Shown here in pieces: positions 11,901 through 28,176 of a stretch of 64,000 nucleotides of DNA. Each line of letters opens with the position of its first letter. The first letter of the stretch is position 1. The translations under genes were made by a program, and so were the position numbers. The stretch is from Eulemur rufifrons (lineage: Eukaryota; Chordata; Mammalia; Primates; Lemuridae): positions 86,873,114-86,937,113 of the forward strand of contig NC_090984.1 in assembly GCF_041146395.1 (NCBI RefSeq), written 5' to 3'. Under the pieces are notes generated by a model. It saw only the letters and a list, made by a program, of their open reading frames with translations. It was not told where the DNA came from and did not search any database.

Positions 11901-11929
11901 CCAGTAAAGCCTTAGATCATAACTTTTGC

Positions 11930-13080
11930 CTCAGGACCATTTTTTTTTTAAGGAAACTAGTGTACCAGAAACATGATGAAGATGGTAATGGTAGTATCAT
12001 CATTGAGGTTTCACCACGTCCTTTCCAAAGAGAATAGGGCATAGGAAGACAGGCAGGGGAGTATGGTGAGGGCCATGCTATCCCATATAAAAAAAGCGGA
12101 CTCCTCTGGGTGTATGTAGCTCATGGGCACATGGCTTAGTGCACAGAATTTGTACTGGATTTGAGATCTCAGGTGCCCCCTGAGTTCCATGCCCTCATGC
12201 AATGAACAGCCTATACAAACATAAATATAGTCTTGAGCATAGTAAAAATATTATACAATTTATGAAGGAATAGATTCAGAAAGCTCAGTTTTTCAAAACA
12301 CCTCTAATAGTGCCTGTTGATGTGGTTATATCCAGTTCTAAACAAGAGATAAATTTTATACTTACTGTTTACAGTCTCGTTTATATGATAGCTTACCTTT
12401 ATTAGGAGAGAGCTTAAATGGATCTTTTCCTTAGTAAGTGTGTAGAAGAGAGATGGATTGGGCTGAGTTGTATTAATAACTAATCAATTCAATTCATGTT
12501 AACATTGGTGTTTAAAATGTTCCATGCATCATATTTCATGTGGAATGACAAAGAAGAATCAGCTTGATTTTGCATATATTTTTAACTTCACCCAACAGCC
12601 TAGAATAAAGAGCGGAGAAAATGATGATCGTGCTTATACAGGACTGGGCCTGCCTTTCCCTCTCTACTTTAGCTACTGTAATTTTACCTACCACTCAAAC
12701 CTGCCTCAAGTCCTCCATCACTCAGGGCTTCAGTATTCTCCTACCATACATACATCCCTCCACCCCTTCCATGGAGGCACGTAAGTTTCCTTCTTCACCA
12801 TTTTTGATACATCAAAATCCCAAAGAAATGGAAGAATGAAAGCTATTCTTCAACTTATCTGCTGAGGACACAGCTCCCTATCAGAATATTGGAATACTCA
12901 TAGCCCTCGAGATGGCAGGTGAAATTTCTGATACTCAGTGGAATGGTAGGAAAAGGAGGGGGAAAGGGGGACAGAGAGAAGGGGAGAAGGGAAAGCCGAG
13001 CACCTGTACTTAGGTGGGGTTGAGCAGACCAGCTGGAGACCCCTTCGCTACACATTCTATAATAGAGAGAACTTCTCAGG
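11930..13080. other. unique sequence, nothing recognised
   Basis: Purine-rich sequence lies at about 12940-13000 (GGAAAAGGAGGGGGAAAGGGGG). No exon or repeat is supported. Confidence 0.4.
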
Positions 13081-13084
13081 CTCC

Positions 13085-13290
13085 TTCAGTTCAGCAAACA
13101 TTTCCTCGTCACTTACCGTACATCAGACCATGTGCTACCGCATGGGCGAATAAGAGTTTCTGCCCTTGATGAACACGTGGTCTAGTGAAGAAGATGAAAA
13201 CACGAACAGATAATTTTAATGTAATGAAGTAACTGCTATGATAAATGTATGGAGAGTGTACACAGGGCAGGGCAGTTCCTCCTGCCTTGG
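13085..13290 (-). repeat. L2 LINE 3' end
   Basis: TTCAGCAAACATTTCCTCGTCACTTACC and TGATGAACACGTGGTCTAGTG match the antisense 3' end of L2 with heavy divergence. Confidence 0.65.
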
Positions 13291-13379
13291 GGGTGATAGG
13301 AGGCTTCCTGTAGAAGACCCAGGAGCTGGTTCTTCTGAGTCTGTAATTCAGGGGCTATTTATAATCTGGCTATCTACAC

Positions 13380-13860
13380 AATCTACCTCTCTAGCATTAT
13401 CCCTTGTCAGTCTCCACCTAACCCTCCTTGATTTCCTCTGCAATAATCTACACTCCACTTTCACTAATTTCCAAACGCTGTATGTTTGCATAAGCCAGAC
13501 TTCCAGTCTGGATGCTCTTCTCCCACTTAGGACTCTGGAAAACCTCTATTCATCCTCTCATACCCACCTCAAAAGTCACTTCTGCGGAGCTTTCCCTGAA
13601 ACTGCTAGGCAGAGTTGCCTCCTTCCTCCTTCCTGCTCCTAACCTGCCATTTGCACTTCCAACTACAAACTGAGCTCTCTAGCCTACCATTGTATTTCTG
13701 TGTTTACCACAGCATACTTCTAAGAAATATTCACCACATTTTTTTTCTGTGTGTTTGTTTTCCCCCATTAGACTGTGAGCTCTTAGGACAGAAGTCATTC
13801 ATCTTTGTTTCCCCAGGGACTGGCATTGCGAATGGTCCTTAGTTCTGTAACTTAATATTT
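13380..13860 (+). repeat. L2 LINE 3' half
   Basis: The sense L2 order is seen: CCTCAAAAGTCACTTCTGCGGAGCTTTCCCTG, then TTAGACTGTGAGCTCTTAGGACAG, then TTTGTTTCCCCAGGGACTGGC. It lies tail-away from the minus L2 at 13.1 kb. Confidence 0.75.
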
Positions 13861-14169
13861 GATGGATGAATGATTATATATAATATACTATGGAAACGCT
13901 GATGATGGAGTCATTCACTATGCTGTTCACACTGAATAAAACATTTGAAGCATCGTGTTAACACAGCAAATAAGCATTGATGACATGTGAGATTTGAAAT
14001 GGCCCAGGGCAGAGCCCTTACTTAGACGATGCCTACTGGGATCTCAGATCTGTTGTGTTAGTTTGGACACCACCTCAGTGTGTGCCATGGATCATGGAGT
14101 GTTTTGTAGGTGATTCAATTGAGTGGGGAGAATTTGCTTTAGTTAAGGTTTTATTTAGGTTAATTGTTC

Positions 14170-14285
14170 ATTTATTAATCCAACAGATATTTACTCAGTA
14201 CCTACTATTTTACTGAGCATTGTTCTAGATGCTGCAAATACAGTGATCAAATTATAACATTGAGGGCAGAGGTTCATGTAGAATA
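14170..14285 (-). repeat. L2 LINE 3' end
   Basis: CATTTATTAATCCAACAGATATTTACTCAGTACC and TGAGCATTGTTCTAGATGCTGC match the antisense L2 terminus. Confidence 0.75.
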
Positions 14286-14289
14286 CTCT

Positions 14290-14370
14290 AGGACAGTGAT
14301 CCTCAGATCAACAGCATCAGCATTTCTATCACTTGCAACTTCATAGAAATGCAAATTCCTTGACCCCACC
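14290..14370 (+). mobile_element. MER5-type hAT-Charlie fragment
   Basis: GCATCAGCATTTCTATCACTTGCAACTTCATAGAAATGCAAATTC and TGACCCCACC match the first half of MER5A-like non-autonomous hAT elements. Confidence 0.6.
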
Positions 14371-14760
14371 TGTATTAGGGTTCTCCAGAGAAACAGAACC
14401 AATAGGAGTTATATCTCTATATATCTAGATATCTATCTGTATCCCTCTCTCTTTCTCTCTCTCTATTCTCTCACCTACTTAAAGGGATTTATTATAAGGA
14501 ATTGGCTTGGTATTTATGGAGACTGAGAAATGCCAAGATCTGCAGTCAGTAAGCTAGAAACCGAGGCAAGTTGATGGTGTAAGCTCCAGTCTGAGTCTGG
14601 GTCTGAAGGCAGGAGAAGACTCATGTCCTTATCTACTCCCGTGGGTAATCTTGAGCGTCCTTTCTGTGTCCCGTCAGAACCCCAACTGATACACCATTCC
14701 CTACCACCATGGGGCTCAGATCTTACCATCTCACATCCGGTCTCCTGCAGACAGGACCCG
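14371..14760 (+). repeat. interspersed repeat, 'TTCTCCAGAGAAACAGAAC' family, copy 1
   Basis: It opens TGTATTAGGGTTCTCCAGAG, then has an internal (TATCT)/(CT)n microsatellite, then GGGATTTATTATAAGGAATTGGCT. The same order occurs at 31.29 kb. The family is widespread in mammals, but I cannot give its name with certainty. Confidence 0.7.
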
Positions 14761-15490
14761 TGTGTCCACTAGGCACGGTAGGCACAGTGCGTAGGGCCGT
14801 GATACTTTTAGGACTCATAAAAATGTTTGATTTCTTTTAAAATCAGAAGAAAACAATTGATGTAATAATCCAGCCTAGATTTTTGTCTTTATATTGATGC
14901 AGTTATAATTTTTTTTTTAAATGGAGGAAGAGTCCACAGAGGCAAAAGTGTCTAGGGCCCATGGAAGTCATAACGTGGCCCTGCTGCCATCTCTTGCTAA
15001 CGGACTTTCTTACCTTCATATTATTCACCCACTAACTCCTCTATTTTACACACAGATCGTTATACACACACTGCATATAGATACACACACATGTATATTT
15101 ATCCCTCTAGATTCACTTTCTCTGGCTTTTTCATTCCACACCTGGAGAGAGCCTGGGCTGACTTCATTGACTGCATTATTCAGGCTTCCTTGCTGGGTGG
15201 CTTCTTTTTGGGGATGATCAGTGGGAGATCAGAGGTGCAGAGGAGGGAGAGGTCAGGGTGTCTATTCTCCTGGTTCCCTCCCTGCTGTGGAGCGGCTGCT
15301 TTACTCTAACCAAGGGCACAGCTCCTGCTGAGCCATTTCTCCCTCTTTCCAGGTTCCTACAACCAACCACTCCCTTCCTTTGCCGCTCTGCTCTGGGTCT
15401 AGCACGGTTTGAGTCTTCACTGCTGCTAGCCCAGTGGTGCCTCACCAACCCTTGTTAGTTTCCCTTCACTTTTTGTTAACAACCTTTGTA
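14760..15490. other. mostly unique sequence
   Basis: The piece at about 14765-14835 (CCACTAGGCACGGTAGGCAC…) resembles fragments of other dispersed repeats, but I cannot place it. Nothing else is recognised. Confidence 0.35.
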
Positions 15491-15505
15491 AATACTTTCT
15501 TTATT

Positions 15506-15852
15506 TTTTTATTTATTTTTTTTTTTTGAGACAGAGTCTCACTCTGTTGCCCAGGCTAGAGTGAGTGCCATGGCGTTAGCCTAGCTCACAGCAACCTCAA
15601 ACTCCTGAGCTCAAGCGATCCTCCTGTCTCAGCCTCCCGAGTAGCTGGGACTACAGGCATGCACCACCATGCCCGGCTAATTTCTTTTTTTCTATATATA
15701 TTTTTAGCTGTCCATATAATTTCTTTCTATTTTTAGTAGAGATGGGGTCTCGCTCTTGCTCAGGCTGGTCTCGAACTCCTGAGCTCAAACGATCCGCCCA
15801 CCTCGGCCTCCCAGAGTGCTAGGATTACAGGCGTGAGCCACCGCGCCCGGCC
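15506..15852 (-). repeat. strepsirrhine-type Alu, long linker, with 15-bp TSD
   Basis: A full-length dimeric Alu in antisense runs from T-rich tail to GCCCGGCC. Perfect 15-bp target-site duplications AATACTTTCTTTATT flank it at 15491-15505 and 15853-15867. The right arm carries the duplicated linker TATATATTTTTAGCTGTCC plus TAATTTCTTTCTATTTTTAG (15680-15740). Confidence 0.95.
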
Positions 15853-15867
15853 AATACTTTCTTTATT

Positions 15868-16980
15868 AACATGCATATGGGCCTATTTTTAATTGGTAGT
15901 AGAGAACCATAGTAGTTTTGATTTGTTCATTTAACATGACATCACAAACATTTCCCAAGGTTTCCACAAAGTCTGCATGATGATTTTTCCATATACACAA
16001 TATCCCACCTTATTATGTACAATAATTCCCTAATATATTTTCCCTTTCCTTTCCTTCCTCTTTACTTTTACTTTTCACTTTCTGTCTTGGTTTCCCATTA
16101 TAGGCAAAATAACATTCTCGAGGTGCATGTTTTCACAGCATATATGTTCTTTTTCTTTAGTTCCTGATGCCATCTGTCCCTTTAGCCACATTTCTACCCC
16201 TTATTCTGAATTCTTCTATAGGTAAATAGTTATACTCACTCAACTTGAAATGTATTTAAACTCACTTGTCAACAGACATTTGTTTAAACTATTCTCTCTA
16301 CTTGAAATATTCCCTTCTCCCCAGTTTTTTAAATGTCAACTTAAATTAGATGTTATTCTCTCTTTTGAATTGACCTATGCAAATAATTTATTTGGTAATT
16401 AGTAATTTTTATTATTATTTTGACATGTCATTTAAATCTTTTAGATTATTTAACTTTAAAAATATTGCTATCTTTTCTCCTCCAACTTGATTATTAATTT
16501 CTTGACAATAGGAATTATTTTCTTCTATCACTTTATGTATCCTGTAGGGACTTTCATGTAGTAATTGCTTCATACACATATGTTAATTCGAAAGATGTTG
16601 AAATATCATATATAAAAGATTGACTTTCAAAAGCCTAGATAGTTTAAGGGTGGTTAAACTGAATTCTCTGTCCATTTCTATGACTGCAAGCCATGGCTGC
16701 ATTACATGCTGCTTGCATTTCCAATGTCATGTGAGAGCATTATTATTCTTATGTTTCACCGGGATAGGAAGTGTCTTAAAGGTATTTACATCTGAGCTAA
16801 GGTGGAGCACATGTGTGAGACATAAGCACCTTAACAATGTAGATTTAGAAGAAAGAGTAGTGGTATTAATAATATACTTCTGATTACTAATAATAGAGAT
16901 TCTGAGTCATTCTGTAACATATTGCCCTGTTTCATTTTATAGCATACCTCCAGATATGTTTCTCATTTATTTTATTATTT
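15868..16980. other. AT-rich sequence, possibly old repeat remnants
   Basis: The part at 15890-16060 and the part at 16280-16580 (CTTGAAATATTCCC… TTCTTGACAATAGGAATTATT) weakly resemble L1 antisense and L2 sense respectively. Both matches are too decayed to call. Confidence 0.3.
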
Positions 16981-17034
16981 ATAATAATAATAAAACCTCC
17001 CTTACCCCAGCTAAGATACGTACTAGATAAGAGT

Positions 17035-17150
17035 AAGGACTTTTACTGTATTATTTTCTGTAGTATATTCCTAGTCCTAAAGTAAGACTGGCATAGAGTA
17101 GGCACTCTATAAATATTTGTTGAATAAATTAATGAATAAATGAACACATA
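17035..17150 (+). repeat. L2 LINE 3' terminus
   Basis: GACTGGCATAGAGTAGGCACTC and TAAATATTTGTTGAATAAATTAATGAATAAATGAA match the sense L2 3' end with its characteristic GAAT-rich tail. It abuts the Tigger-like element. Confidence 0.75.
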
Positions 17151-17156
17151 TTAGCA

Positions 17157-18354
17157 CAGTCAGGCATCACTCAGCACTGGTGATATGTTCTGAGAAATGC
17201 ATCGTTAGGCAGTTTTGTTGTTGTGCAAACATCATAGGATGTACATACACAAACCTAGGTGGTACAGCCTACTACACACCTGGGCTAGATGGTATAATCT
17301 ATTGCTCCTGAGCTACCAACCTGTACAGCATGTTACTGTGTTGAATACTGTAGGAAATGGTAACACAACAGTAAGTATTTGTATATCTAAGCATAGAAAA
17401 AGTACAGTAAAAATGTGACATAAAAGATAAAAAATGGTACACCTGTATCAGGCACTTACTATGAATGGAGCTTGCAGGACTGGAAGTTGCTCTGGGTGAG
17501 TCAGTGAGTGAGTGGTGAGTGAATGTGAAGGCCTAGGACATTACTGTACTCTACTGTAGACTTTATAAACACTGTACACATAGCTACACTAAATTTATTA
17601 AAAATTTTTCATTTCTTCAATAATAAACTAAACAGCATATTATAACTTTATTTTATAAACTTTAAAAATTTTTAAAACTTTTTGTCTCTTGTAATAACAC
17701 TTCAAACACAAACACATTGTACAGCTGTACAAAAATATTTCTTTACATCCTTATTGTTTAAGCTTTTTTCTATTTTTAAATTTTGGTTTTTTTACTTTTT
17801 AAACTTTTTTGTTAAAAACTAAGATACAAACATACACATTAGCCTAGTCCTACACAAGGTCAGGATCATCAATATCACTGTCTTTCACCACCACATCTTG
17901 TCCTTCTGGAAGGTCTTCAGGGGCAATAACATGCATGGAGCTGTCAACTCTTGTGCTAATACTGCCTTCTTCTAGATACCTCCTGGTGGACCTTCTCGAG
18001 GATATTTTACAGTTAAGTTTATCTTTTTTAAGAAGGAGTACACTCTAAAATAATAATGAAAGAATAGTATTGTATTAATAAATACATAAACCAGTAACAT
18101 AGTCATTTGTTAGCCTCATTAAATATTATATACTATACACAATTATGTGTGCTATACTTTTATATGACTGGCAGCACAGTAGGTTTGTTTACACCAGCAT
18201 CACCAAAAACGTGAGTAATGCATTGTGCTAGGACAATGCATTTTGACAACTAGGACAGCTAGGACATCACTAGGTGATAGAAATTTTTCAGCTCCATTAT
18301 AATCTTATGGGACCACTGTCATTGACCAACATGTCGCTACGTAATGAATGACTG
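17157..18354 (-). mobile_element. Tigger-like (pogo/Tc1-mariner) DNA transposon, ~1.2 kb
   Basis: The element starts CAGTCAGGCATCACTCAGC and ends ACGTAATGAATGACTG. The ends are inverted copies (CAGTCA…/…TGACTG). Internally deleted, it keeps on minus the end of a transposase frame. The strand is set by that frame. The start GTTCTGAGAAATGCATCGTTAGGCAG and the late block CAGCTCCATTATAATCTTATGG match a known mammalian Tigger-type consensus. The expected TA target duplication has decayed. Confidence 0.8.
17850..17948 (-). pseudogene. transposase C-terminal remnant
   Basis: Read on minus the frame gives a 31-residue acidic tail including EDLPEGQDVVVKDSDI and ends in a TAG stop. This is the usual acidic C-terminus of Tigger/pogo transposases. 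The catalytic DDE region is absent, so it cannot be active. Confidence 0.7.
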
Positions 18355-18384
18355 TGTTTTACAATTTTACAGACAGTCCTATAA

Positions 18385-18550
18385 GTGCTTTGTATGATTT
18401 ATCTCATTTAAGCCTCACTACACCCTTTTTACAGAGCAGGAAACTTAGTCTTACAGAAGTTAAAGGACTTCTAATCCAAGGTCACATATCTAGTAACTGG
18501 GAAAAAAAGGAAAGACTTAAATCCAAGCAGTCTGACTTTGGAGATCAAAG
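18385..18550 (-). repeat. MIR SINE, copy 1
   Basis: The antisense MIR order is seen: TGATTTATCTCATTTAAGCCTCAC, TTTTACAGAGCAGGAAACTTAG, GTTAAAGGACTTC, AAGGTCACATATCTAGTAACTGG. Confidence 0.8.
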
Positions 18551-18596
18551 CCTCAGCCACTGTGTTAAATATCAGTCAATAAAAGATTGTGAAATA

Positions 18597-18960
<364 letters not shown>

Positions 18961-19640
18961 CCCTCAGCTCCTGGCATCTACCATGCTGCAGCTTAAATAT
19001 GGCCAGGGATCCTAATGTATGGCGTTAGACATACATGAAAAGAAATCCTATTTCAGAGATCTCTAATAAAACAACTGTATTTAATAGTTACCAATAAAGA
19101 ATTCTGTTTTAATATTCACTAATTATGTTAATATTCTAGTTGTTACTCAACAAACATTATACGTGAGTTCTACATTTGGGGGGATAGTACCCAAACATTG
19201 ACCTTGGAAGGATATGACACTAACAAAATTTTCACTGGTAACTTTCACAGACACAATCATTTGTTCAGGAGGCTCTACGGTATGTATTTGGTTTATACAT
19301 GGAAAGAGATTTACTCGGAGATAATACTTACTGTTGTTACACTAACTTACCTCCTTCTCCTCTCCTCTTAGATACTTAGTCCTAAAACAGGCGATGGCAG
19401 ATAGCTCCAAGGTCTTTTCTTCTTTTGACAATTAAAAAATATAAAATGATGCTGACAGTTAGGACTCATGGCATGAATGTAAAAGAGGAGTAGCAGTGAA
19501 AGTTACTGAGGCTGAAGAGCTTAGGAGGCTGCACAATCCCTGAGGGATGGCAGGAGATAGAATGGAGAGAAACTTGAAACAAAGTGCTAGACGGTGGCTG
19601 ATAGTACTGACAACAGGAGAAAAATGTCAATCAAAGATGG
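18961..19640. other. unique sequence, nothing recognised
   Basis: No repeat family, exon or RNA gene was recognised. Confidence 0.4.
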
Positions 19641-19646
19641 CACAGA

Positions 19647-22782
<3,136 letters not shown>

Positions 22783-22883
22783 TTGAGTTGATATTAGAAC
22801 AAGTTAAGACTTTGGGGCTATCAGGATGAAATGAATGTATTTTGCATGTTAGAAGGACATAAATTTGGGGACCAGGGCCAGAA

Positions 22884-23226
22884 TGCTATGATTTGAATGT
22901 GTCCCCCAGATTTCATGCATTGGAAACTTAATCCTCAAATTCATGGTACTTGGAGGGGGGCTTTGGAAGGAAATTAGGATTAGATAAGGTCATGAAGGTG
23001 GGGCCCCCACGATGGGACTGGTGGCTTTGTAAGAAAAGGAAGAGAGACCTGAGCTGACACACTGTTTTTCTCCCACCATGGGATGCCCTCCACCATGTTA
23101 CGACTCAGCAAAAAGGCCCTCTCAAGATGCCGGCACCTTGATACTGGACTTCCCAGACTCTAGAACTGTGAAAAATAAATTTCTTTTCTTTATATATTAC
23201 CCTTTCTGTGGAATTCTGTTTTACAG
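22884..23226 (+). mobile_element. MaLR (MST/MLT1-type) solo LTR
   Basis: It starts TGCTATGATTTGAATGTGTC and has AACTTAATCCTCAA, TTAGATAAGGTCATGAAGG, CACCATGTTACGACTCAGC, CTTGATACTGGACTTCCCAG, and GAACTGTGAAAAATAAATTTC with an AATAAA signal. This matches the MaLR LTR layout. There is no internal region or partner LTR, so it is a solo LTR with no coding capacity. Confidence 0.85.
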
Positions 23227-23286
23227 GTAGAAAAATGGAATAAGTCCACAATCGTTGTGCTATCATTGTTTGTTTAAAATCTATTG

Positions 23287-23580
<294 letters not shown>

Positions 23581-23609
23581 ATAAATAAATAAGTAGGACC
23601 TATTGTTTA

Positions 23610-25445
23610 CATGCAAGAATATATAGCAGTACAGAGATGGAAGACAAACTATACCTAAAGCAAACCCCATGGTTCTCTACTATAAACTGACTCTCAAAAT
23701 GAACATGTGTAGCTAGGTCCATATTGTTGGGGACAGTGTGTACCTGGCAGTTTTATGAACTAACTTTCATGTAGAATACAATGTTTACAAAGCCTAAGAA
23801 ATAAGAATGTGCAAACTTGAAGTGTATAACTATATTATTAAAACTGAACGTAACCACGGATACTGTTTAGAATTTAGACAAGAAATATTTTTGTGGGAAC
23901 GAGTATTTTATTCCTGACATTGTTTAGAGTGGTCAGCACCTGATGATGATAGAAAAGAACAGATTGGCTGTTAGTTGGTTTTAACACTGACTTTCCAGTC
24001 TCTGAAGACAATGCAGCATTTCTTGTAGGGGTGGGGGCCGACTGTTCCCCAGCCCACACCCCATTGGAGTCACCACTGCTTTGTTTTATAAATTATATTT
24101 CTATTAGGTACTTCAGAGTGTAGTTTTCAGAATTTTTTTTCCAGTGTATTTCTTTTTTCAACCTCTTCTCAGTATATCAGAAATCTTACTTTTGTTTAGT
24201 ATTTCCAAATTATTAAGCTGTCTACTGTTTGGTGGAAACTAAACCCATAGATAAATACTGATTTGTTTTTAGCATGTGCTTGTACATTAGTTTAAAAGGA
24301 ACAATGCCTTAAAAAAAATAAGAATGAAAGAGGTTGAATAGAAGACTCTGGCAATATTTCCAACATTTTTTTTTTTTTTTTGGTATGTATTTGTATTTGC
24401 CAATCATAGAAACCCACTTATCATATCCTCTTTTATGGAGCACAAAGTCAGAATCCTTCACGAGATAGTGCACTCTCTCTTGTTCCTTCATCTGCAAAAA
24501 CAAGGATGCATGGATATTTTTTCATATATTTATCAGTTATTTTTTCTAGCTGGTACCCCAAACGGTGTGCAGGCAGCATGATACTATGCATGACTCTGTT
24601 TTTATTTGACACTATTGTATTTTTCTCCTCCTCTATAAATTTAATTCCTCTATAGTGTCTGAATGGGTTTCTTTTTTTTAATCAATTAGCTTTTGCTGAG
24701 AAAATCTTTTCCTGTCTTATATAGAATAATGATTTTTTTCATCTGTCAAGGGGGTTATTAATAAATGCCACCAGTGGGGTTAGAACATTCTCTGGTGTTT
24801 GCTTTAGGGGAACAAGGGGATTGTCGGAAATCCTAGCCAAACTGAACCATAATTAGAGAGAAAATGTTAGCAATTAGAACTATACGTTAGGCTTTAATTT
24901 ACTACCATGGAAAAGTCAAGGGTGGCATTTCTATTCCATTTTTAGGTGCAGCCAGATGGATTGCTCATTACAGGATAATTTCCACCGACCCTCTGCATTT
25001 CTCAGGGTAACAAAGCAGCTGAGAGCACCGTGCAGCCCAGTGGCCCAGATTTTATTTTATTTTTTGTGGGGGTGGAGAGTGGGGTAGGAGGTTGTGTAGT
25101 TATCAATTTCCCACATAGTCATTGACATTATTGGGAATCTTTTTACATGTTGAATAATTCTAGGCCAAGAAAGCGGCTTGGGAACACAAGCACATTAATG
25201 TAATTTACTTTTCTACCTTCCTCTACATGTATTGTACCAACATAATTTAGCAATCTTCACGTTAAAAAGTTTCCCTTTTCAGTGTTTCTACTTTTGGTTT
25301 TTCCTAGTAGCAAAAATAAACATTTGTAGTTATTATTAAAAAATTTCTCAAGCAAAATGATATAGCTATGATCTAATTTCAATCCAATCCCAGTAAAACT
25401 TCAGAGTCCATAAGGTGATATATTTTTGAAGATGTGAGATATATT
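23610..25445. other. unique AT-rich sequence
   Basis: No mobile element was recognised. A T run lies at about 24366-24381. The block 24945-25055 (GTGCAGCCAGATGG… GCAGCCCAGTGGCCC) is GC-richer but gives no exon signals. Confidence 0.4.
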
Positions 25446-25449
25446 TTAT

Positions 25450-25487
25450 CATTTCTCCCTTCATCTTACATTTCTCCCTTCATCTTA
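25450..25487 (+). repeat. 19-bp perfect tandem duplication
   Basis: CATTTCTCCCTTCATCTTA occurs twice back to back with no mismatch, so it is recent relative to the surroundings. Confidence 0.95.
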
Positions 25488-25718
25488 TAATCAAATGCCA
25501 TTTCTTTGTTAAATGTCCTGTTCAGGTTTATCTTCATTAAATGAATTTTGGGCCAAAACATAAGTGGCCATTTAAAATAAATATATTTATTTTAGGGTTA
25601 ATAATATTTCACGAGGGAAAATATCTCCTAGTTACTTTATATCATTATGTGTCAAAATCAGCTACAGTTTCCTTTGCTTATGAAAATATAGTTGAAGTTA
25701 CCTTTATTTTATTTTTTC

Positions 25719-26060
25719 ATTGTGGTTAAAATATATATAGCATAAAGTTTACCATTTTAACCATTTTTAGGTATACCGTCCACTAGTATTAGTATAGTCA
25801 CATTACTGTGTAACCACCATCACCATCAGCATCAGAACTTTTCTATCTTCCCACACTGACACGCTATACCCATTAAACAATAAATAACTCCTCATTTCCT
25901 CCCCTCCTATGGAGTACCTCATAAAAGAGGAATCATACACTATGTGGCCTTTGTGGTCTGGTTTATTTCACTTAGCATAATGCTGTCAAGTTTCATCTAT
26001 GTTGTCAGAATTTCCTTCTTTTTTAAAGGCTGAATAATATTCCATTATGTATATACCATG
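25719..26060 (-). repeat. L1 (L1M-type) 3' fragment
   Basis: The plus strand shows the antisense L1 pattern: AAAGTTTACCATTTTAACC, GTGTAACCACCATCACC, GGTTTATTTCACTTAGCATA, AGGCTGAATAATATTCCATT. It matches the copy at 34.6 kb. Confidence 0.85.
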
Positions 26061-26069
26061 ATGATACCT

Positions 26070-27090
26070 TTATTTTAAATGCTTTACATATATTTCCTAA
26101 GGCTGTATCTCCACACTCAAGTCTTGTTTGTGTTCTACTATCAGCAGTTGGTATCCGTTAACAAAGCCTCCCTGGCCTCACCAAGGTGATGTGGCTGATG
26201 AGAGAGGTTGGCCTGCTTTGCTCCATGACAAGTTCATCATAGACAGTGCAGACAACAAACACACAAAGGAAAATATCCAGTCTTTCCGTAAGAAACCCAG
26301 GTAGAGAGCAACCATGTAAAACTAATTGGAGTCATGACAGGCAGAGGAAAGCAGTTAATTTTATTTTCCAGTAAATACATTAAGGCAGCATTACTAAAAA
26401 CATTTGCATCCATGATTCATTACAGAGTTTTCAGTGGTTGAAAAATTCAGGCATCTAAGTATCCTAAATGTTCTCTTTAAATTAAGGATCAGAAGAACCA
26501 AATTTCATCTGTGTTCCTTATTATAGCAGACGTCAGCCAAAGTTTTCCATGTTTCTTATGGAAAAACATCAACACAAAAATCTCATACTTTTGTCAGTTG
26601 AAAATACTACAGTTCTAAGGCAGTGTGACAGTTAAGTATTTATTCCCCAGGAAATATGTAGTGTGTAAACAAAACATTACTGAACTCTTGATTTTTAAAT
26701 GTTTAGATGGCCAAAGTTTTATATAGGACTACTCTGCCTAAAGTTAAGTTCAGCATTTCACCTTTCATAGACTAACTTATAAAGGAAACTCTTTCCAGGA
26801 AAGGAATGAATGAGAAGATGTCATAGAACAAAATTTAGTGTTAGGGTTTAATACGTATTGGTATTTTTTTTTCATTCATAGAAGAGGCAAACCTATGCCT
26901 TTCTTTTTTTAACTAGTTGAAACAGCTCCATCTCAAAGATGATCAGCTTTGTGTTCCCCTTATGGTCGTAATCTTATTTTCTTTTACCTCCCCACCTTTC
27001 TTCAAAATTTCTCCTGAACCTATTCTTTGTTTTATATCATGGACTCTGCTCTCTCCCTCTTTTTTTCCCTCCCACCCCTCCTTCTTATTT
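26070..27090. other. unique sequence, nothing recognised
   Basis: No repeat or exon was recognised. A GC-richer patch lies at 26140-26240. Confidence 0.35.
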
Positions 27091-27094
27091 TCCA

Positions 27095-27200
27095 TAATCA
27101 TTTATTGAGTGAGTGCTTATTATGTACCAGGTGGGACACTTGGAGATTCAAAGGTTAATATCACGTTTCCTGCCTTGGGGGAGCTCCCTGTCTGTATGGG
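27095..27200 (-). repeat. L2 LINE 3' end
   Basis: CATTTATTGAGTGAGTGCTTATTATGTACCAGG and CTGCCTTGGGGGAGCTCCC match the antisense L2 terminus. Confidence 0.75.
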
Positions 27201-27379
27201 TATGTCCAGTACATTTTAAATTGTGTGTCCTCTGAAATCTACTGGAACTAGATTCCTGGAGTACTGAATTGAGGAGAGTTCTGAGCTCATGTCTAGGTTT
27301 AGTAAGAACAGGTAACAAGATCCATTAGTGATGTCTACCTATGATCTGCAGACAGAATAGTTGGCGCGTGTGTCATGAC

Positions 27380-28010
27380 TTTGTCAACCTTTAGTCCAAA
27401 CCAAAGCTTTTTCCAGCTCCATTTTTTCTTTTGTTCCAGTCTGACCCTCAAGTGGAGTGTTTTAATTATCCTTCTAGTATACCTCACCTTACATTCCCAC
27501 CAAGCACCTACCAAATCAATCCCTAAATCATGTTCACCACTACCAATTAATTTCTCTCTCTCTCTTTTTTTTCTAGGTTACCAAGTCTTGATGGAGAAAA
27601 ATATGAAACCATTCTGATTCAGTTCATTGCAAATACATGCTACCAAACCTCATCTGGCTCTTAACTGCTGCTCTGTAATCCTTTCATTTCATATCTTGGA
27701 GGCTCACTAATGAATTTTCTGCATTAGTTGTTTAAAAACTTTTTTCCTATTTTTGAAAATCACTGCTTGATCTCTTCTTCCCCTTGCTCTCAGAAGATGA
27801 TCTTGCCTCCTGCTTTACTGAGAAGCACAAGGTCATCTGTGATCTGCAACTTTCTACTGCTTTCCTCAATCTTTTTTATTTTCCTTCATCCATCACCTCC
27901 TCTTCTCTTCTGTTTCAGAGGAAGAGACATCCCTCTTATTTCTAGGTTGAACCCAACTTTTGCAGAACTTTTCTCTATAAATTGTACTTTGTGTTCCTTG
28001 AAACCCTAAA
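27380..28010 (+). repeat. L2 LINE ORF2 fragment
   Basis: AGATGATCTTGCCTCCTGCTTTACTGAGAAGCACAAGG and the later GGTTGAACCCAACTTTTGCAG fit the L2 ORF2 frame (…DDLASCFTEKHK…) in a decayed state. The 93-codon open frame here is part of it. Confidence 0.5.
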
Positions 28011-28176
28011 CTCCCTTGTTATAAGTTCTTTAGTTTTGAGAAAATAATAAGGCACAGAGGTTAATATGTCAAATAATGTTTCTACTACTCAGAATTCACC
28101 ACTATTAATATTGTCATACATTGGCTGATCTTTTTTCTTTTTCTTTCTTGGTATTTTTTAGTTATTTTTATTTTTT

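Noticed and set aside
22884..23226. intact endogenous retrovirus
   Set aside because: Only a single MaLR LTR is present; no internal gag/pol region or second LTR lies next to it.
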